A DNA stretch of 35,917 bases from an uncultured Gammaproteobacteria bacterium (GCA_947259175.1 CAMYKW010000063.1:12692-48608); one strand, 5' to 3'; positions 8,299 through 16,148 are shown, counted from the stretch's first letter. A program made the numbers and translations. Notes: a model not told the origin generated them from the letters alone.

Positions 8299-9447
8299 TT
8301 AACGATTCGTTGATGTACTGACGGTGCCGTCCGGAGGCATCTTGTTGAGGTCATCGGCGCCTTTGAGTCCGTCATCGTCGTCGGGCGGGTCCTGGCTGAA
8401 ATCATCGTCGTCCGGCGGAACGGTCTTCGGCGGATCTACGACCGGCGGATCATTCACCGGGGGATCATTCGCCGGTGGTTTGACCCCAGTGACCGGGTCC
8501 GGCCTGACCCCATCGATCTCGGGTTTGCTGGCATCCGTCGGGGTGCGCACGTCGTCGTCCACGTTGACCCGTGGCGGAGCCACCACCACAACACCGCCGC
8601 CGGCATCCGGCTCCCCGCGATCCATGTCATCCTGCATATCGGGCAATCGGGGTTGTTCGGTCGCCGCGCCGGCACTCTCCGCCTCGACGGCATGCATGTC
8701 GGCTGCCACATCGGCACGCAACGTGCCGGTATCGGTGCGCCCCCGGTTCACTGGCAAGTTGACCACCTCGACGGCAATCGGTTCGAGATCCTTCAGCGCC
8801 TCGTTCAATCGCTTCAGGTTTTCCTCCATCGGCAAAGAGGATTCGGGAACGCGGGAAGTGGTTTCGAGCACCTGGATGCGGTTTTTACCACGACCGAAGA
8901 TCGCCACCTCACCGGGATGGATTTCCTCTTCGTGCCGCTTATTCATGTGATCCGTGGCGAACACATCTACCAGACCCTCCACTAATGATACCGTGGCGTA
9001 CTCGTCCGTAACCTGCACCGCGAAGGTTGTGCCCTTCACCACCGACACCAGATAAGGCGTGTGCACCTCGAAGCGCCGCGATTTGCCCGGCAGTACCTGA
9101 TACAACAGGTTTCCGAGGGTCTGCAACGCCTTGGTCAGATTGTCCGTGGCGTCAACCGAAATCTCGACCCGACTGTTTTCATTGACCGTCACGGAGTCCA
9201 TGCCGTTGCTCAACACCGCATGACCATCGATACCGGTCTCTACCGCGAACGGCGGCTGCAAGCGTGCGCCGGTTACCGCCGGCGCCCAGGTTTGCGCTCC
9301 GCGCGCATCCGCGGTCTGCAGTCGGGCCACGCCGGATGTCTGGCTGATGGTCCAAGAGAGATCCTCGGCCTGTGCGCGCCATGGTAGCAACAGGCACGTC
9401 GTCATTATGATCGCCGCGCCCAATATCAGTCGTGTATGCCCCGTCAT
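8299..9447 (-). CDS. Periplasmic FecR-domain protein with Pro/Asp-rich tail, 382 aa
   Basis: I start at ATG 9447 because a GGGGG run lies about 7 nt upstream and a proper signal peptide follows (LILGAAIIMTTCLLLPWRAQA, cleavage near residue 27). A longer in-frame extension to 9555 lacks these. The FecR domain covers about 30-170. It contains LQPPFAVETGIDGHAVLSNG, VNENSRVEI, RFEVHTPYLVSVVKGTTFAV and SLVEGLVDVF. The last 80 residues are low-complexity Pro/Asp-rich (DPPVNDPPVVDPP, then two DDDD runs), a form that could bind calcium or span the cell wall. FecR domains of this soluble type are often encoded next to CHASE2 cyclases. It heads the minus-strand operon and is divergent from the TpsB gene; a sensory-partner role is inferred from context. 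Confidence 0.85.
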   Translation of the reverse strand: MTGHTRLILGAAIIMTTCLLLPWRAQAEDLSWTISQTSGVARLQTADARGAQTWAPAVTGARLQPPFAVETGIDGHAVLSNGMDSVTVNENSRVEISVDATDNLTKALQTLGNLLYQVLPGKSRRFEVHTPYLVSVVKGTTFAVQVTDEYATVSLVEGLVDVFATDHMNKRHEEEIHPGEVAIFGRGKNRIQVLETTSRVPESSLPMEENLKRLNEALKDLEPIAVEVVNLPVNRGRTDTGTLRADVAADMHAVEAESAGAATEQPRLPDMQDDMDRGEPDAGGGVVVVAPPRVNVDDDVRTPTDASKPEIDGVRPDPVTGVKPPANDPPVNDPPVVDPPKTVPPDDDDFSQDPPDDDDGLKGADDLNKMPPDGTVSTSTNR

Positions 9448-9652
9448 TTGCTGCCCCCAACAAGCAGGTTCCCAACAAACCGCACGCGCGATGCGAGTAC
9501 GCGTCCGTCGCGAAATCGCGGCGCGAAAAAGTTTGAGGGCCCCACCTCGATTCAATGTTTATACGCCTTAACTAAGTATGGCATGTTGGCGTTGCTTATC
9601 AACCGCGATAGCCGGGTTGCTGCAGCGCGCGCATACGCCCTAGGAGGCTCTC

Positions 9653-9696
9653 TTGACACCCGGAAATATCCCACCACACTTAAAAATAATGTGGTG
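9653..9696 (+). promoter_or_regulatory. Putative TpsB promoter overlapped by a 7-bp inverted repeat
   Basis: A consensus -35 TTGACA lies at 9653-9658; 17 bases downstream is a weak -10 (acactt, 9676-9681). CACCACA (9672-9678) and TGTGGTG (9690-9696) form a perfect inverted repeat with an AT-rich 11-base spacer lying across the -10. That placement is typical of a repressor operator. The TpsB start follows about 50 bases later. The regulator is unknown. Confidence 0.4.
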
Positions 9697-9744
9697 ATCT
9701 TCGGCCGATTGCTGAACTATAGCGTCGGAGTCAAGGTGGGGAAT

Positions 9745-11397
9745 ATGATCTGCGTTACCCTGGGGCAGCGGTGGGTGCGATGGTGGAATGTCGTGTCCAG
9801 GCCCAAGCTTTGCGTACGAGCGCATGCGCGCCCGTTTGCCTGGCGTAATCACCGGTGGTTGGTGCTCAGTCTTACGATCGGTATGCTGGGTTTACACGTC
9901 TTCAAAATCGATGACGGCCGTGCGGCGTTTGAACAACCATTCGTACTCGCCGGGGTCGTTGTTGCCGGCGCGGAGATATTCGAACCCAAGGATTTCCTCC
10001 CGTTCTACCGGCATTTACTTGGACGCCGCGTCACCCGCGAGCAGCTGGAGCAGATCGCTCAAGCCATTACCCAGCACTACCGCGATGCCGGTTTCCTGTT
10101 GTCCTATGCCACCGTTGCGGCGCAACCGGCCGACTTCGGCATTGCTCGGCTGCAGGTGGTGGAAGGCTACATCAGTCAGGCGCAGCTGGCGGGCGACGCT
10201 GGGGATCGGGGTGTAATCAAGGCCTATCTCGATAAGGTGACTGCGATCCGGCCGCTGCGTTCCGTACGCCTGCAACGGTACTTGTTGCTGATCAACGATC
10301 TGCCCGGCGTGCACGCCCACTTCAAGTTGCGGCCCCTCGCGGATGCCGGAGCCTACGAACTCACCGCCTTTGTCAACCGCCGCAAGCACCAGGTGACGCT
10401 CGGTATCGATAATCGGGGCAGCGAGCGTCTCGGTCCGGGCCGCGCGGGCCTGTCCGTTAACTGGTATTCCCTGTTCCGGCGCCACGAACACATCGGCATG
10501 TGGTTGCGGTCGTCCACCGATGCCGAGGAACTCAGGAACGTGGCGGCTGCGGCGGCGTGGCCGGTGGGCGCGGAAGGGCAAATGCTGCTGGCATCGGGTT
10601 CGTATACAGATGCCGAACCCGGCGGCGCGCTACAGGACACGCAAACCGAAATTACTGCCGCACGATTCATGCTCGGCTACGAGTTCTCGGCGATTCGCCG
10701 GCGCGGCCATTCTCTGGCGCTGCGCGGCCGCCTGAAACTTTATGATTCGACGACCGATCAAGCGGGCGCCCGCATCCGCGAGGATAATCTGCGCAGCCTC
10801 AAGCTCGCCGGTGACTACGTTTGGTCAGGCGCAAGGACTGCGGTGCGGAGTTTCGTGCAGCTGAGTCAGGGCATAGACGGTCTTGGCGCCAACAAGTTTA
10901 CCGCGCCGGGCCGGTCCAACGCTGACCGCGACCTTGCGTTTACCAAAGCGGAAATGGAGCTTACCTATGTGACTGAGTTGACCTCGACTACGAGCGCTTT
11001 GTTGCAGCTGATGGCGCAGTACACTGACGACGTATTGCCATTTTCCGAGTACTTCACCTTTGGTGGTCGCTATGTGGGGCGCGCTTACGACCCTGCAGAG
11101 CTCGGCGGCGACCGTGGCGCCGCGTTGAAACTGGAGCTGCGTTATCACACCGGGCTGCGCGCCGGCCCAGTGTCTAAAGTCCAATTCTATGCGTTCTACG
11201 ATACCGGCGCGGTGTGGCGGCGCGATCGTAACCGAAGCTGGCGACGAGAGTCGGCGGCCGCCGCCGGGGGTGGACTGCGTTTTCGATTGATGAAATCAGT
11301 GACGGGTTACCTGGAAGCCGCAAAGCCCTTGACCCGGCCCAGCGATGAAGACGGGGATGACGTCAGGATTTTCGCGCTGTTGGAATATCAATTCTAA
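9745..11397 (+). CDS. TpsB-type outer-membrane transporter (ShlB/FhaC/HecB family), 550 aa
   Basis: The start at 9745 is chosen for its AAGGTGGGG ribosome-binding site; upstream codons to 9436 overlap the divergent gene and lack signals. The N-region is unusually long and Arg-rich before a hydrophobic stretch (WLVLSLTIGMLGLHVF, about 38-53), probably the export signal. A POTRA domain follows at about 64-142 (VVVAGAEIF, RVTREQLEQIAQAITQHYRDAGF, LQVVEGYI), then a second POTRA-like part. The beta-barrel runs from about 205 to the end, including VGRAYDPAEL as the counterpart of the VRGY loop motif, and the chain ends in Phe as outer-membrane barrels do. Family members export a large partner protein (TpsA), but no TpsA gene is in this window. 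The TAA stop is also the junction with a MITE-like repeat. Confidence 0.88.
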   Translation: MICVTLGQRWVRWWNVVSRPKLCVRAHARPFAWRNHRWLVLSLTIGMLGLHVFKIDDGRAAFEQPFVLAGVVVAGAEIFEPKDFLPFYRHLLGRRVTREQLEQIAQAITQHYRDAGFLLSYATVAAQPADFGIARLQVVEGYISQAQLAGDAGDRGVIKAYLDKVTAIRPLRSVRLQRYLLLINDLPGVHAHFKLRPLADAGAYELTAFVNRRKHQVTLGIDNRGSERLGPGRAGLSVNWYSLFRRHEHIGMWLRSSTDAEELRNVAAAAAWPVGAEGQMLLASGSYTDAEPGGALQDTQTEITAARFMLGYEFSAIRRRGHSLALRGRLKLYDSTTDQAGARIREDNLRSLKLAGDYVWSGARTAVRSFVQLSQGIDGLGANKFTAPGRSNADRDLAFTKAEMELTYVTELTSTTSALLQLMAQYTDDVLPFSEYFTFGGRYVGRAYDPAELGGDRGAALKLELRYHTGLRAGPVSKVQFYAFYDTGAVWRRDRNRSWRRESAAAAGGGLRFRLMKSVTGYLEAAKPLTRPSDEDGDDVRIFALLEYQF

Positions 11398-11546
11398 GGA
11401 ACCTCTGATTAATTCAGAGGTTCCGCCGGTACAAGGATGTACCGACATAGTTCAATTACGTAAGTGATTGAACTATGGAGAAAAACGAAAATCGCATTTT
11501 TCGGTTTTCGAGCTCTGAAGATTCACGGATGAATTATTCAGAGCTT
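11398..11546. repeat. MITE-like hairpin-rich repeat, copy 1
   Basis: The element starts GGAACCTCTGATTAATTC directly after the TpsB TAA stop. It ends near GAATTATTCAGAGCTT, whose reverse complement resembles the start, giving imperfect terminal inverted repeats. Internally it folds into successive perfect stems: GGAACCTCTGA/TCAGAGGTTCC, GGTACA/TGTACC, TAGTTCAAT/ATTGAACTA and AGCTCTGAA/TTCAGAGCT. It has no coding capacity. TAA precedes all three copies in the window, consistent with a short IS5-type target site. Confidence 0.75.
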
Positions 11547-11552
11547 GTTTAA

Positions 11553-11667
11553 GGAACCTCTGATCAATTCAGAGGTTCCGCCGGTACAAGGATGTACCGA
11601 CATAGTTCAATTACGTAAGTGATTGAACTATGGAGAAAAACGAAAATCGCATTTTTCGTTTTCGAGC
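11553..11667. repeat. MITE-like repeat, copy 2 (truncated tandem copy)
   Basis: This copy repeats copy 1 almost base for base from GGAACCTCTGAT to ttttcgagc, with two small differences (gatc for gatt near the start and one G fewer late in the unit). It then loses the 3' terminal part and runs into the spacer before the DUF3047 gene. It is again preceded by TAA. Tandem arrangement in the same orientation suggests duplication of the element or insertion into the end of copy 1. Confidence 0.75.
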
Positions 11668-11707
11668 GCCCTGGTCCAGCGCGCCGCGCAACCGGCAGCG
11701 GGGCGAG

Positions 11708-12250
11708 TCATTCAGCGGTGAAGCGGATGTCGGCGTACCACGCTTTAGCGATCTGGCCGGTGTTGTCGCTGTCGGTCTTTTTCGTCGTGTAGGCATTCGG
11801 CCAGGTGGCGCCATTGGGTTGATGACTGGACCAGACATAATTCAGTGCTCGCGTTTTTAGCGACAAGAATCCGCTTTTGAGGATCACATACACCCGCGCC
11901 GGGTAGTCATCACCAATTCTGCTGCGTTCATTGTTGTTTTGCAGCGTATTATCGACTCGCCAGCGCCAGCGAAGCACAGGGGTGCGGTTGAGATCGACAC
12001 TGATTTTACGCACCAAGCCCGATGCGCTGCCTTGCGCCTGTGCAAGCAGGGCGGTGCCGCCCGGCGCGTCGACCAGCTGGTAGCCGGTTTCGCCCTTGAA
12101 GCGGATCGGTTCCCAGCCGTTAAGGCCGCTGCCGGCGAAATCACTGACAATCACGTCACCCGACAGGCCACTGCCGCTCGCGGTACACCCTAGTGCCATC
12201 AGGCATAACACCCGCCATGCGAAGCGGTATGGAAGGGAGCGGGAACTCAT
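11708..12250 (-). CDS. DUF3047 domain protein, exported, probably internally deleted
   Basis: I start at ATG 12250, which gives a signal-like N-terminus (YRFAWRVLCLMALGCTASG). The LGC suggests a possible lipoprotein cysteine, though the lipobox is imperfect. The rest follows DUF3047: DFAGSGLNGWEPIRFKGET, LRWRWRVDN, DDYPARVYVILK, LNYVWSSHQPNGATWPNAYT, then DSDNTGQIAKAWYADIRF. In family members I remember, roughly forty residues (a VRSG...LGQW...ADF region) lie between the NAYT and TDTDNTG blocks. Here they are joined directly as NAYTTKKTDSDNTG in one open frame, so an in-frame deletion is likely. At 180 aa it is short for the family. Family function is unknown. The 3' end abuts the MITE-like repeats. 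Confidence 0.75.
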   Translation of the reverse strand: MSSRSLPYRFAWRVLCLMALGCTASGSGLSGDVIVSDFAGSGLNGWEPIRFKGETGYQLVDAPGGTALLAQAQGSASGLVRKISVDLNRTPVLRWRWRVDNTLQNNNERSRIGDDYPARVYVILKSGFLSLKTRALNYVWSSHQPNGATWPNAYTTKKTDSDNTGQIAKAWYADIRFTAE

Positions 12251-12468
12251 CCGGATTCCGATGCGTGATCGAGCATAGCGGCTATTGACCGCGATAACCG
12301 CCAAAGGTTCGGCCGCGGGCGTGTGCTCAAGGGGACAACAGTTAGCCACTGAGCGCCCTCCAACATGCTCAAATTGGAACTTTCTTCCTGGGTTCGTGCC
12401 CACGCGGTTTTCGTTGACATACCCTAAGTTTATGCTCGTACTCGGATTTGCCGAACACGTTAATGCAA

Positions 12469-12474
12469 TATAAT
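12469..12474 (+). promoter_or_regulatory. Candidate -10 box upstream of dsbB
   Basis: A perfect TATAAT lies about 115 bases ahead of the dsbB start, with a weak -35 (TTTGCC) 16 bases upstream. Another TTGACA at about 12415-12420 has no good partner. It would give a leader of roughly 107 bases. Confidence 0.35.
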
Positions 12475-12587
12475 CTACACTGAATGCAGTTTCGCGACCT
12501 GAGTAAACCGATGGGCGTCGCCACAGGATTTCTATATCTTCCGGCTGTTTTCACTGCAACCGCATGGTTGGCGCAGGAGTGTTGGTG

Positions 12588-13076
12588 ATGCTGACCACGA
12601 GACGGGTGTATGGTGCGTGCCTTCTCGCGTGTGTTTCGCTGATGGTCTTTGCGCTCTATCTGCAACATGCCGAAGGACTGGAGCCGTGCCCCTTGTGCAT
12701 CTTTCAACGCATCGTGTTTGTGGCTCTGGCCGTCGTCTGTCTGATAGCCCTGGCGCACAATCCGCATGCATGGGGAAGGCGCGTCTATGGTGTTGCCGCG
12801 CTGGTGTTATCGGTAATCGGTGCGGCGCTGGCGGCTCGGCATGTGTGGATTCAAATGTATCCCGAGGTTGCGGAATGCGGGCCCGGTCTTGGCTACATGC
12901 TCGACAGTTTCCCGTTGACCGAAGTCTTCAGTAAGGTTTTGAAGGGCACCGGTGATTGTGCCGATGTGCTGTGGACGTTCTTGGGCCTGTCAATTCCGGC
13001 CTGGACTCTGGTCGTTTTCGTGGTGTATCTCCTGGTGGCCCTGGTGTTTGTGTTGCGGCCGCCGCGGGCCGTATAA
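12588..13076 (+). CDS. dsbB: Disulfide bond formation protein DsbB
   Basis: This inner-membrane quinone reductase reoxidises periplasmic DsbA. Four hydrophobic segments are visible (about 8-25, 41-57, 66-84 and 136-156). The periplasmic redox pairs are present: Cys34-Cys37 (EPCPLC) in the first loop, and Cys97 (ECGPGLGYML) with Cys124 (GDCADVLWTFLGLSIPAW) in the second. At 162 aa the length fits the family. The start at 12588 has GGAG about 10 nt upstream and is preferred over an ATG eight codons earlier. It stands alone, between a minus-strand DUF3047 gene and a convergent QueD-like gene. Confidence 0.95.
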   Translation: MLTTRRVYGACLLACVSLMVFALYLQHAEGLEPCPLCIFQRIVFVALAVVCLIALAHNPHAWGRRVYGVAALVLSVIGAALAARHVWIQMYPEVAECGPGLGYMLDSFPLTEVFSKVLKGTGDCADVLWTFLGLSIPAWTLVVFVVYLLVALVFVLRPPRAV

Positions 13077-13122
13077 ACAGCTGTCTCCTTCTTTCGGCGG
13101 CGCGGATCGCGGTCGCAATGGT

Positions 13123-13641
13123 TCAGTCCCCGGCGATCAGTTTCGCGCTTGGAAAATCTGCGTAATTGTTGGGTGTTTCGTAAACGCGGACCTTTTTCGC
13201 ATGGACACACCCGTTGGTCCGGGTCTGGAGCGCATCCGACACTAATTCGTACCAGTGTTTTGCCAGATGCTCACACGTAGGCGGGAAGGGCACGAGATAC
13301 ACTTTAAAGCCGGCGCTATTTGCTACCGCGCGGGCCACCCTTCGTTCCCTGACAGTTTTAATCTCATCGGAAGCGACGCCGAGCATGCCGGTCATCATTT
13401 CGTCATCGACGTCGACGATCAGGCCATGATCACATAGTTGTGCGATTTGTCTATCCAATTCTTCTTTCACCACCGAAAAATCGATTACCATGCCCTTCTC
13501 TGAGCCCGCCTGCTGCAGATCTGCGGCTTGGCATGTCGCATGAATTTCGTACCGATGCCCATGCAAATTTCGACACTCGGAGGTGTGGTCCGCGATACGG
13601 TGCCCCGCATCTATACTTATCTTTCTGGTTATTTCATACAT
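13123..13641 (-). CDS. 6-pyruvoyl-tetrahydropterin synthase / QueD family protein, 172 aa
   Basis: Zinc ligands are His14 (DAGHR), His27 and His29 (LHGHRY). The catalytic Cys23 lies just ahead (SECRNLHGH), Asp71-His72 (CDHG) forms the DH pair, and Glu154 (VYETPNN) binds the pterin. GMVIDFSVVKEEL is the usual family signature. In queuosine synthesis QueD makes 6-carboxy-tetrahydropterin from dihydroneopterin triphosphate, but no other queuosine gene is nearby, so the substrate is uncertain. It is about 50 residues longer than E. coli QueD, with the extra sequence lying between the DH pair and PPTCEHLA (about 75-120). The start codon lacks a clear ribosome-binding site. It follows the 86-aa gene on the same strand by 43 bases. 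Confidence 0.85.
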   Translation of the reverse strand: MYEITRKISIDAGHRIADHTSECRNLHGHRYEIHATCQAADLQQAGSEKGMVIDFSVVKEELDRQIAQLCDHGLIVDVDDEMMTGMLGVASDEIKTVRERRVARAVANSAGFKVYLVPFPPTCEHLAKHWYELVSDALQTRTNGCVHAKKVRVYETPNNYADFPSAKLIAGD

Positions 13642-13684
13642 CGAATTTGAGGCGATCGAAGATCTTCGTTGATCGTCAGCCGAC

Positions 13685-13945
13685 TTATCGCATACTGGAC
13701 AGATTGGTTATGAGCGCGGTTTGCGCGCGGCGTATGTCCTCGGCAATCTTGTATGCGAGGTCACGATCGGCACCGCAATGTTGCATGATGAGTTCGGTAT
13801 ATCGTTCGCCGTCATCGAGAACGGCGTTGAGCAGGGCGTCCTCGATGATATCGGTCACCTGGTTGCGCAATTTCTTGGAAGCTCGTTGGTTTAGAAGCTC
13901 ACACACCGCTCGGGCGGTTATCTCGGCGCGGTCTTTAATGTCCAT
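13685..13945 (-). CDS. Small helical hypothetical protein, 86 aa
   Basis: It starts at ATG with GAGG about 11 nt upstream. The sequence is almost wholly helix-forming and charged (DIKDRAEITARAVCELLNQR, then VTDIIEDALLNAVLDDGE). Two cysteines (one in AVCELL, one in MQHCGADRD) are not arranged as a metal site. There is no signal peptide or TM segment. I do not recognise the family. It lies just upstream of the QueD-like gene on the same strand and may share its transcript. Confidence 0.6.
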   Translation of the reverse strand: MDIKDRAEITARAVCELLNQRASKKLRNQVTDIIEDALLNAVLDDGERYTELIMQHCGADRDLAYKIAEDIRRAQTALITNLSSMR

Positions 13946-14172
13946 GCTTCTGAGTCCTCACTGCCGATGGCGTCACTTGGCTTGAAATGAAAAAAAGAAT
14001 AGCAGGAACGGCGATTCTTGGATACTTTTCGCGGTACCATGCAGTCACTGGCGCTTGTTGCAGGCCGGTTAGTCATAAAAGATCTGTCGGTCCGGGCGCA
14101 CAAACTCACTGCGCTGGCGGATAGACTAGGTGTGAATCTCTAATCACCACGGTTCCAAACAGAGCGATTGCG

Positions 14173-14541
14173 ATGTTGACTGAAACAACTCTTGCGGCAC
14201 TTAGAAAACGGTTGCTGCAGAGACAAAGGGAGCTCTTGGACCTCCACAAGAATGGCAGCGACGCGACACAGATCGTCGAGCTCGACCAATCCAGATTGGG
14301 GAGGCTCTCGCGGATGGATGCACTGCAAGGACAGGCCATGTCGCAGGAAATGGAAAGACGGCGCCACGCCGAATTAAGACAAATCACGATCGCCTTGCGC
14401 CGTATTGAAGATGGTGAGTACGGTAGTTGTGAAAGTTGCGGGGGGGAAATCGCCGTCAAACGGCTCGAATTCGATCCTGCGGCGCAATTTTGCATTGACT
14501 GCGCCAACGACTTGGAGCGCGGCGCGCCACGGAGCCGGTAA
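14173..14541 (+). CDS. DksA/TraR-family zinc-finger protein, 122 aa
   Basis: The C-terminal C4 zinc finger is intact: CESC (Cys86, Cys89) and CIDC (Cys107, Cys110), embedded in GEYGSCESCGGEI and FDPAAQFCIDCA. The N-terminal part is helical with SRMDALQGQAMSQEMERRR, the usual coiled-coil sequence of short DksA-like proteins. DksA itself binds the RNA polymerase secondary channel with ppGpp. This shorter form lacks part of the long coiled coil, so its polymerase effect is uncertain. The ribosome-binding site is weak. It is convergent with the GGDEF gene, leaving 11 bases between stops and no room for separate terminators. Confidence 0.85.
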   Translation: MLTETTLAALRKRLLQRQRELLDLHKNGSDATQIVELDQSRLGRLSRMDALQGQAMSQEMERRRHAELRQITIALRRIEDGEYGSCESCGGEIAVKRLEFDPAAQFCIDCANDLERGAPRSR

Positions 14542-14552
14542 CTGAGTGATTA

Positions 14553-15857
14553 TTATCCGTGATGCAATTTCAGGGATCGCCGCGAAACTTCCGCCTGTCG
14601 TACGCAGTTTCTTCCCGCCGCCTTGGCGCGATACAGGGCCTGATCGGCGGCATCGATCACAGCCTCCATGGACTCCCCGTGCCCCGGAAACGTGGCGACG
14701 CCCATGCTGATGGTTATCGATACTTCGTGCCCGTCTGACGTGTGAACTATTTTTGCGGCGGTCATCTTGCGGATGCGCTCGGCAGTTTCCATCGCAGCGC
14801 CGATGCTCGTATCCGGCATGATGACGGCAAACTCCTCGCCCCCGACACGCGCTACTCGATCGACCGCGCGCATGTCACGATTCAACACAAGCGCGAGGGT
14901 ACGCAGCACTCTGTCGCCCGCCCGGTGGCCGTGTCGATCATTGATATTCTTGAAGTGGTCGACATCGACCAGTAATAGTGAGAACGGCCGGCCGCTGCGT
15001 GTGGCGCGGCTGATTTCTTCACCAAAGAAACGGTTGAACTCGCGGCGTACGTACAGGCCCGTAAGTTCATCGCGGGTGGCCAGTCGTTCGATCTTGATCG
15101 CCATGTCGTTCAGCGTTCTGCCTAATTTACCCAGTTCATCTTCACTCGGCAGGGTTACGCGATAATCCAGATGACCTTCTCGCAACTGAGCCACACCCTC
15201 GTCCAGGGTGCGGAGCGGGTTTAGTATCGTGCGGGTCAGCACCAGTCCGCCGACAACGGCTATCAAGATCGCAATCGCGAATGCCAGCAAAGTGGTGACT
15301 ACGGCACCGGCCTTCGTGCCTTCGACTCGTTGGACGTGCTCTCTCAATTCATCAAGAACGTACTCGTACAGATGATCAAGCTCGGCGATTGCATCATCGA
15401 CATGCTTGTCGAATATTTCCATTTCACGAGCGGCGGCCTGCGGATCTTCCGGGGGGAAGGGAATTTTAACCAGCTGCTCGCCCGAAATGCGGGCTCGGCG
15501 CCAGTATTCGGTGACGCGTCGCAACGCGTCGCGTTCTTCCTGTTCACCAAAGCGTTCCGGTTCTAGCGCATCGAGCGCCTGGTCTACGGCCAGGGAGAGT
15601 CGTGTAAAATTGACTCGCTCTTCGGTGTTTCCATGGATCAAATAGTCGTTGGGCGGCATCACCGCCTTCAGCAACAGAGTCTGAATCTTGACCACGGGAA
15701 CAAGTTCTTTACGGACTTCTTCTTCCGTTTCGCCAACGTCGTCAATGATCTTGACGAAGAAAAACGCGCCCGCCGCCGCCATTAACAACATCGGTATCAA
15801 CATGATGCTGGTGGTGAGGAAAGTACGGGCACTAACAGATGAGGACAGGTGTTTCAT
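14553..15857 (-). CDS. HAMP-GGDEF diguanylate cyclase, 434 aa
   Basis: TM helices at about 13-36 and 184-207 bracket a periplasmic helical sensor region with an acidic hinge (VGETEEEVRKELVP). A HAMP domain (about 208-260, with NPLRTLDEGVAQLREG) leads to a GGDEF domain (about 260-425). The active-site motif is GGEEF at 339-343, and RAVD at 330-333 is an RxxD inhibitory site exactly five residues upstream. The enzyme should therefore make c-di-GMP with product feedback, unlike the dual-domain protein at 5.4-8.2 kb. The domain start DELTGLYVRREF and VDVDHFKNINDRHGH (Asp298, Asp300) are standard. No phosphodiesterase domain is present. It is monocistronic as far as can be seen. Confidence 0.92.
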   Translation of the reverse strand: MKHLSSSVSARTFLTTSIMLIPMLLMAAAGAFFFVKIIDDVGETEEEVRKELVPVVKIQTLLLKAVMPPNDYLIHGNTEERVNFTRLSLAVDQALDALEPERFGEQEERDALRRVTEYWRRARISGEQLVKIPFPPEDPQAAAREMEIFDKHVDDAIAELDHLYEYVLDELREHVQRVEGTKAGAVVTTLLAFAIAILIAVVGGLVLTRTILNPLRTLDEGVAQLREGHLDYRVTLPSEDELGKLGRTLNDMAIKIERLATRDELTGLYVRREFNRFFGEEISRATRSGRPFSLLLVDVDHFKNINDRHGHRAGDRVLRTLALVLNRDMRAVDRVARVGGEEFAVIMPDTSIGAAMETAERIRKMTAAKIVHTSDGHEVSITISMGVATFPGHGESMEAVIDAADQALYRAKAAGRNCVRQAEVSRRSLKLHHG

Positions 15858-16148
15858 TGTTCAGCCAATATGCGTCGGGTTTTTTCTTTGGTGAACGCGC
15901 GGTTTTTCAATCGCCCTCGCCAACGCATCCTATTGCCGATACCACGGAACCTTGAGGCAATACGCGGGCTGCGCCTGCATTGGCTGGTTAAAATTGCCGT
16001 CCTGCCATTGTCAGTATGGCTTAAGCGGGTGGTTTCGCAACTGCGTCGGGTTGCGGGTCGCGGTGGATGACACCGCAATAGCCCGTGGGTGCGGTTCCGC
16101 GGCTTGAGAGTCCGGACGCCCGCGGCGCTTGATGGGAGAGAACAGGCA
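15858..16148. other. Intergenic region upstream of the GGDEF gene
   Basis: This is the non-coding stretch between the GGDEF start (minus) and the end of the next minus-strand gene. Short open frames on both strands (for example 15849-16070 plus) have no ribosome-binding site and no recognisable domain, and I reject them. The segment probably contains the GGDEF promoter, but I could not pick out a convincing -35/-10 pair. Confidence 0.4.

Noticed and set aside
9436-9744. N-terminal extension of the TpsB frame
   Set aside because: It overlaps the divergent FecR start, crosses the promoter region, and lacks signal features; ATG 9745 has a strong ribosome-binding site.
11396-11667. Complete insertion sequence
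   Set aside because: No transposase frame inside either copy; the total length is too small, so a non-autonomous MITE-like element is the better call.
15849-16070. Plus-strand 73-codon frame next to the GGDEF start
   Set aside because: Overlaps the GGDEF start region, has no ribosome-binding site, and an equally long antisense frame exists over the same bases.
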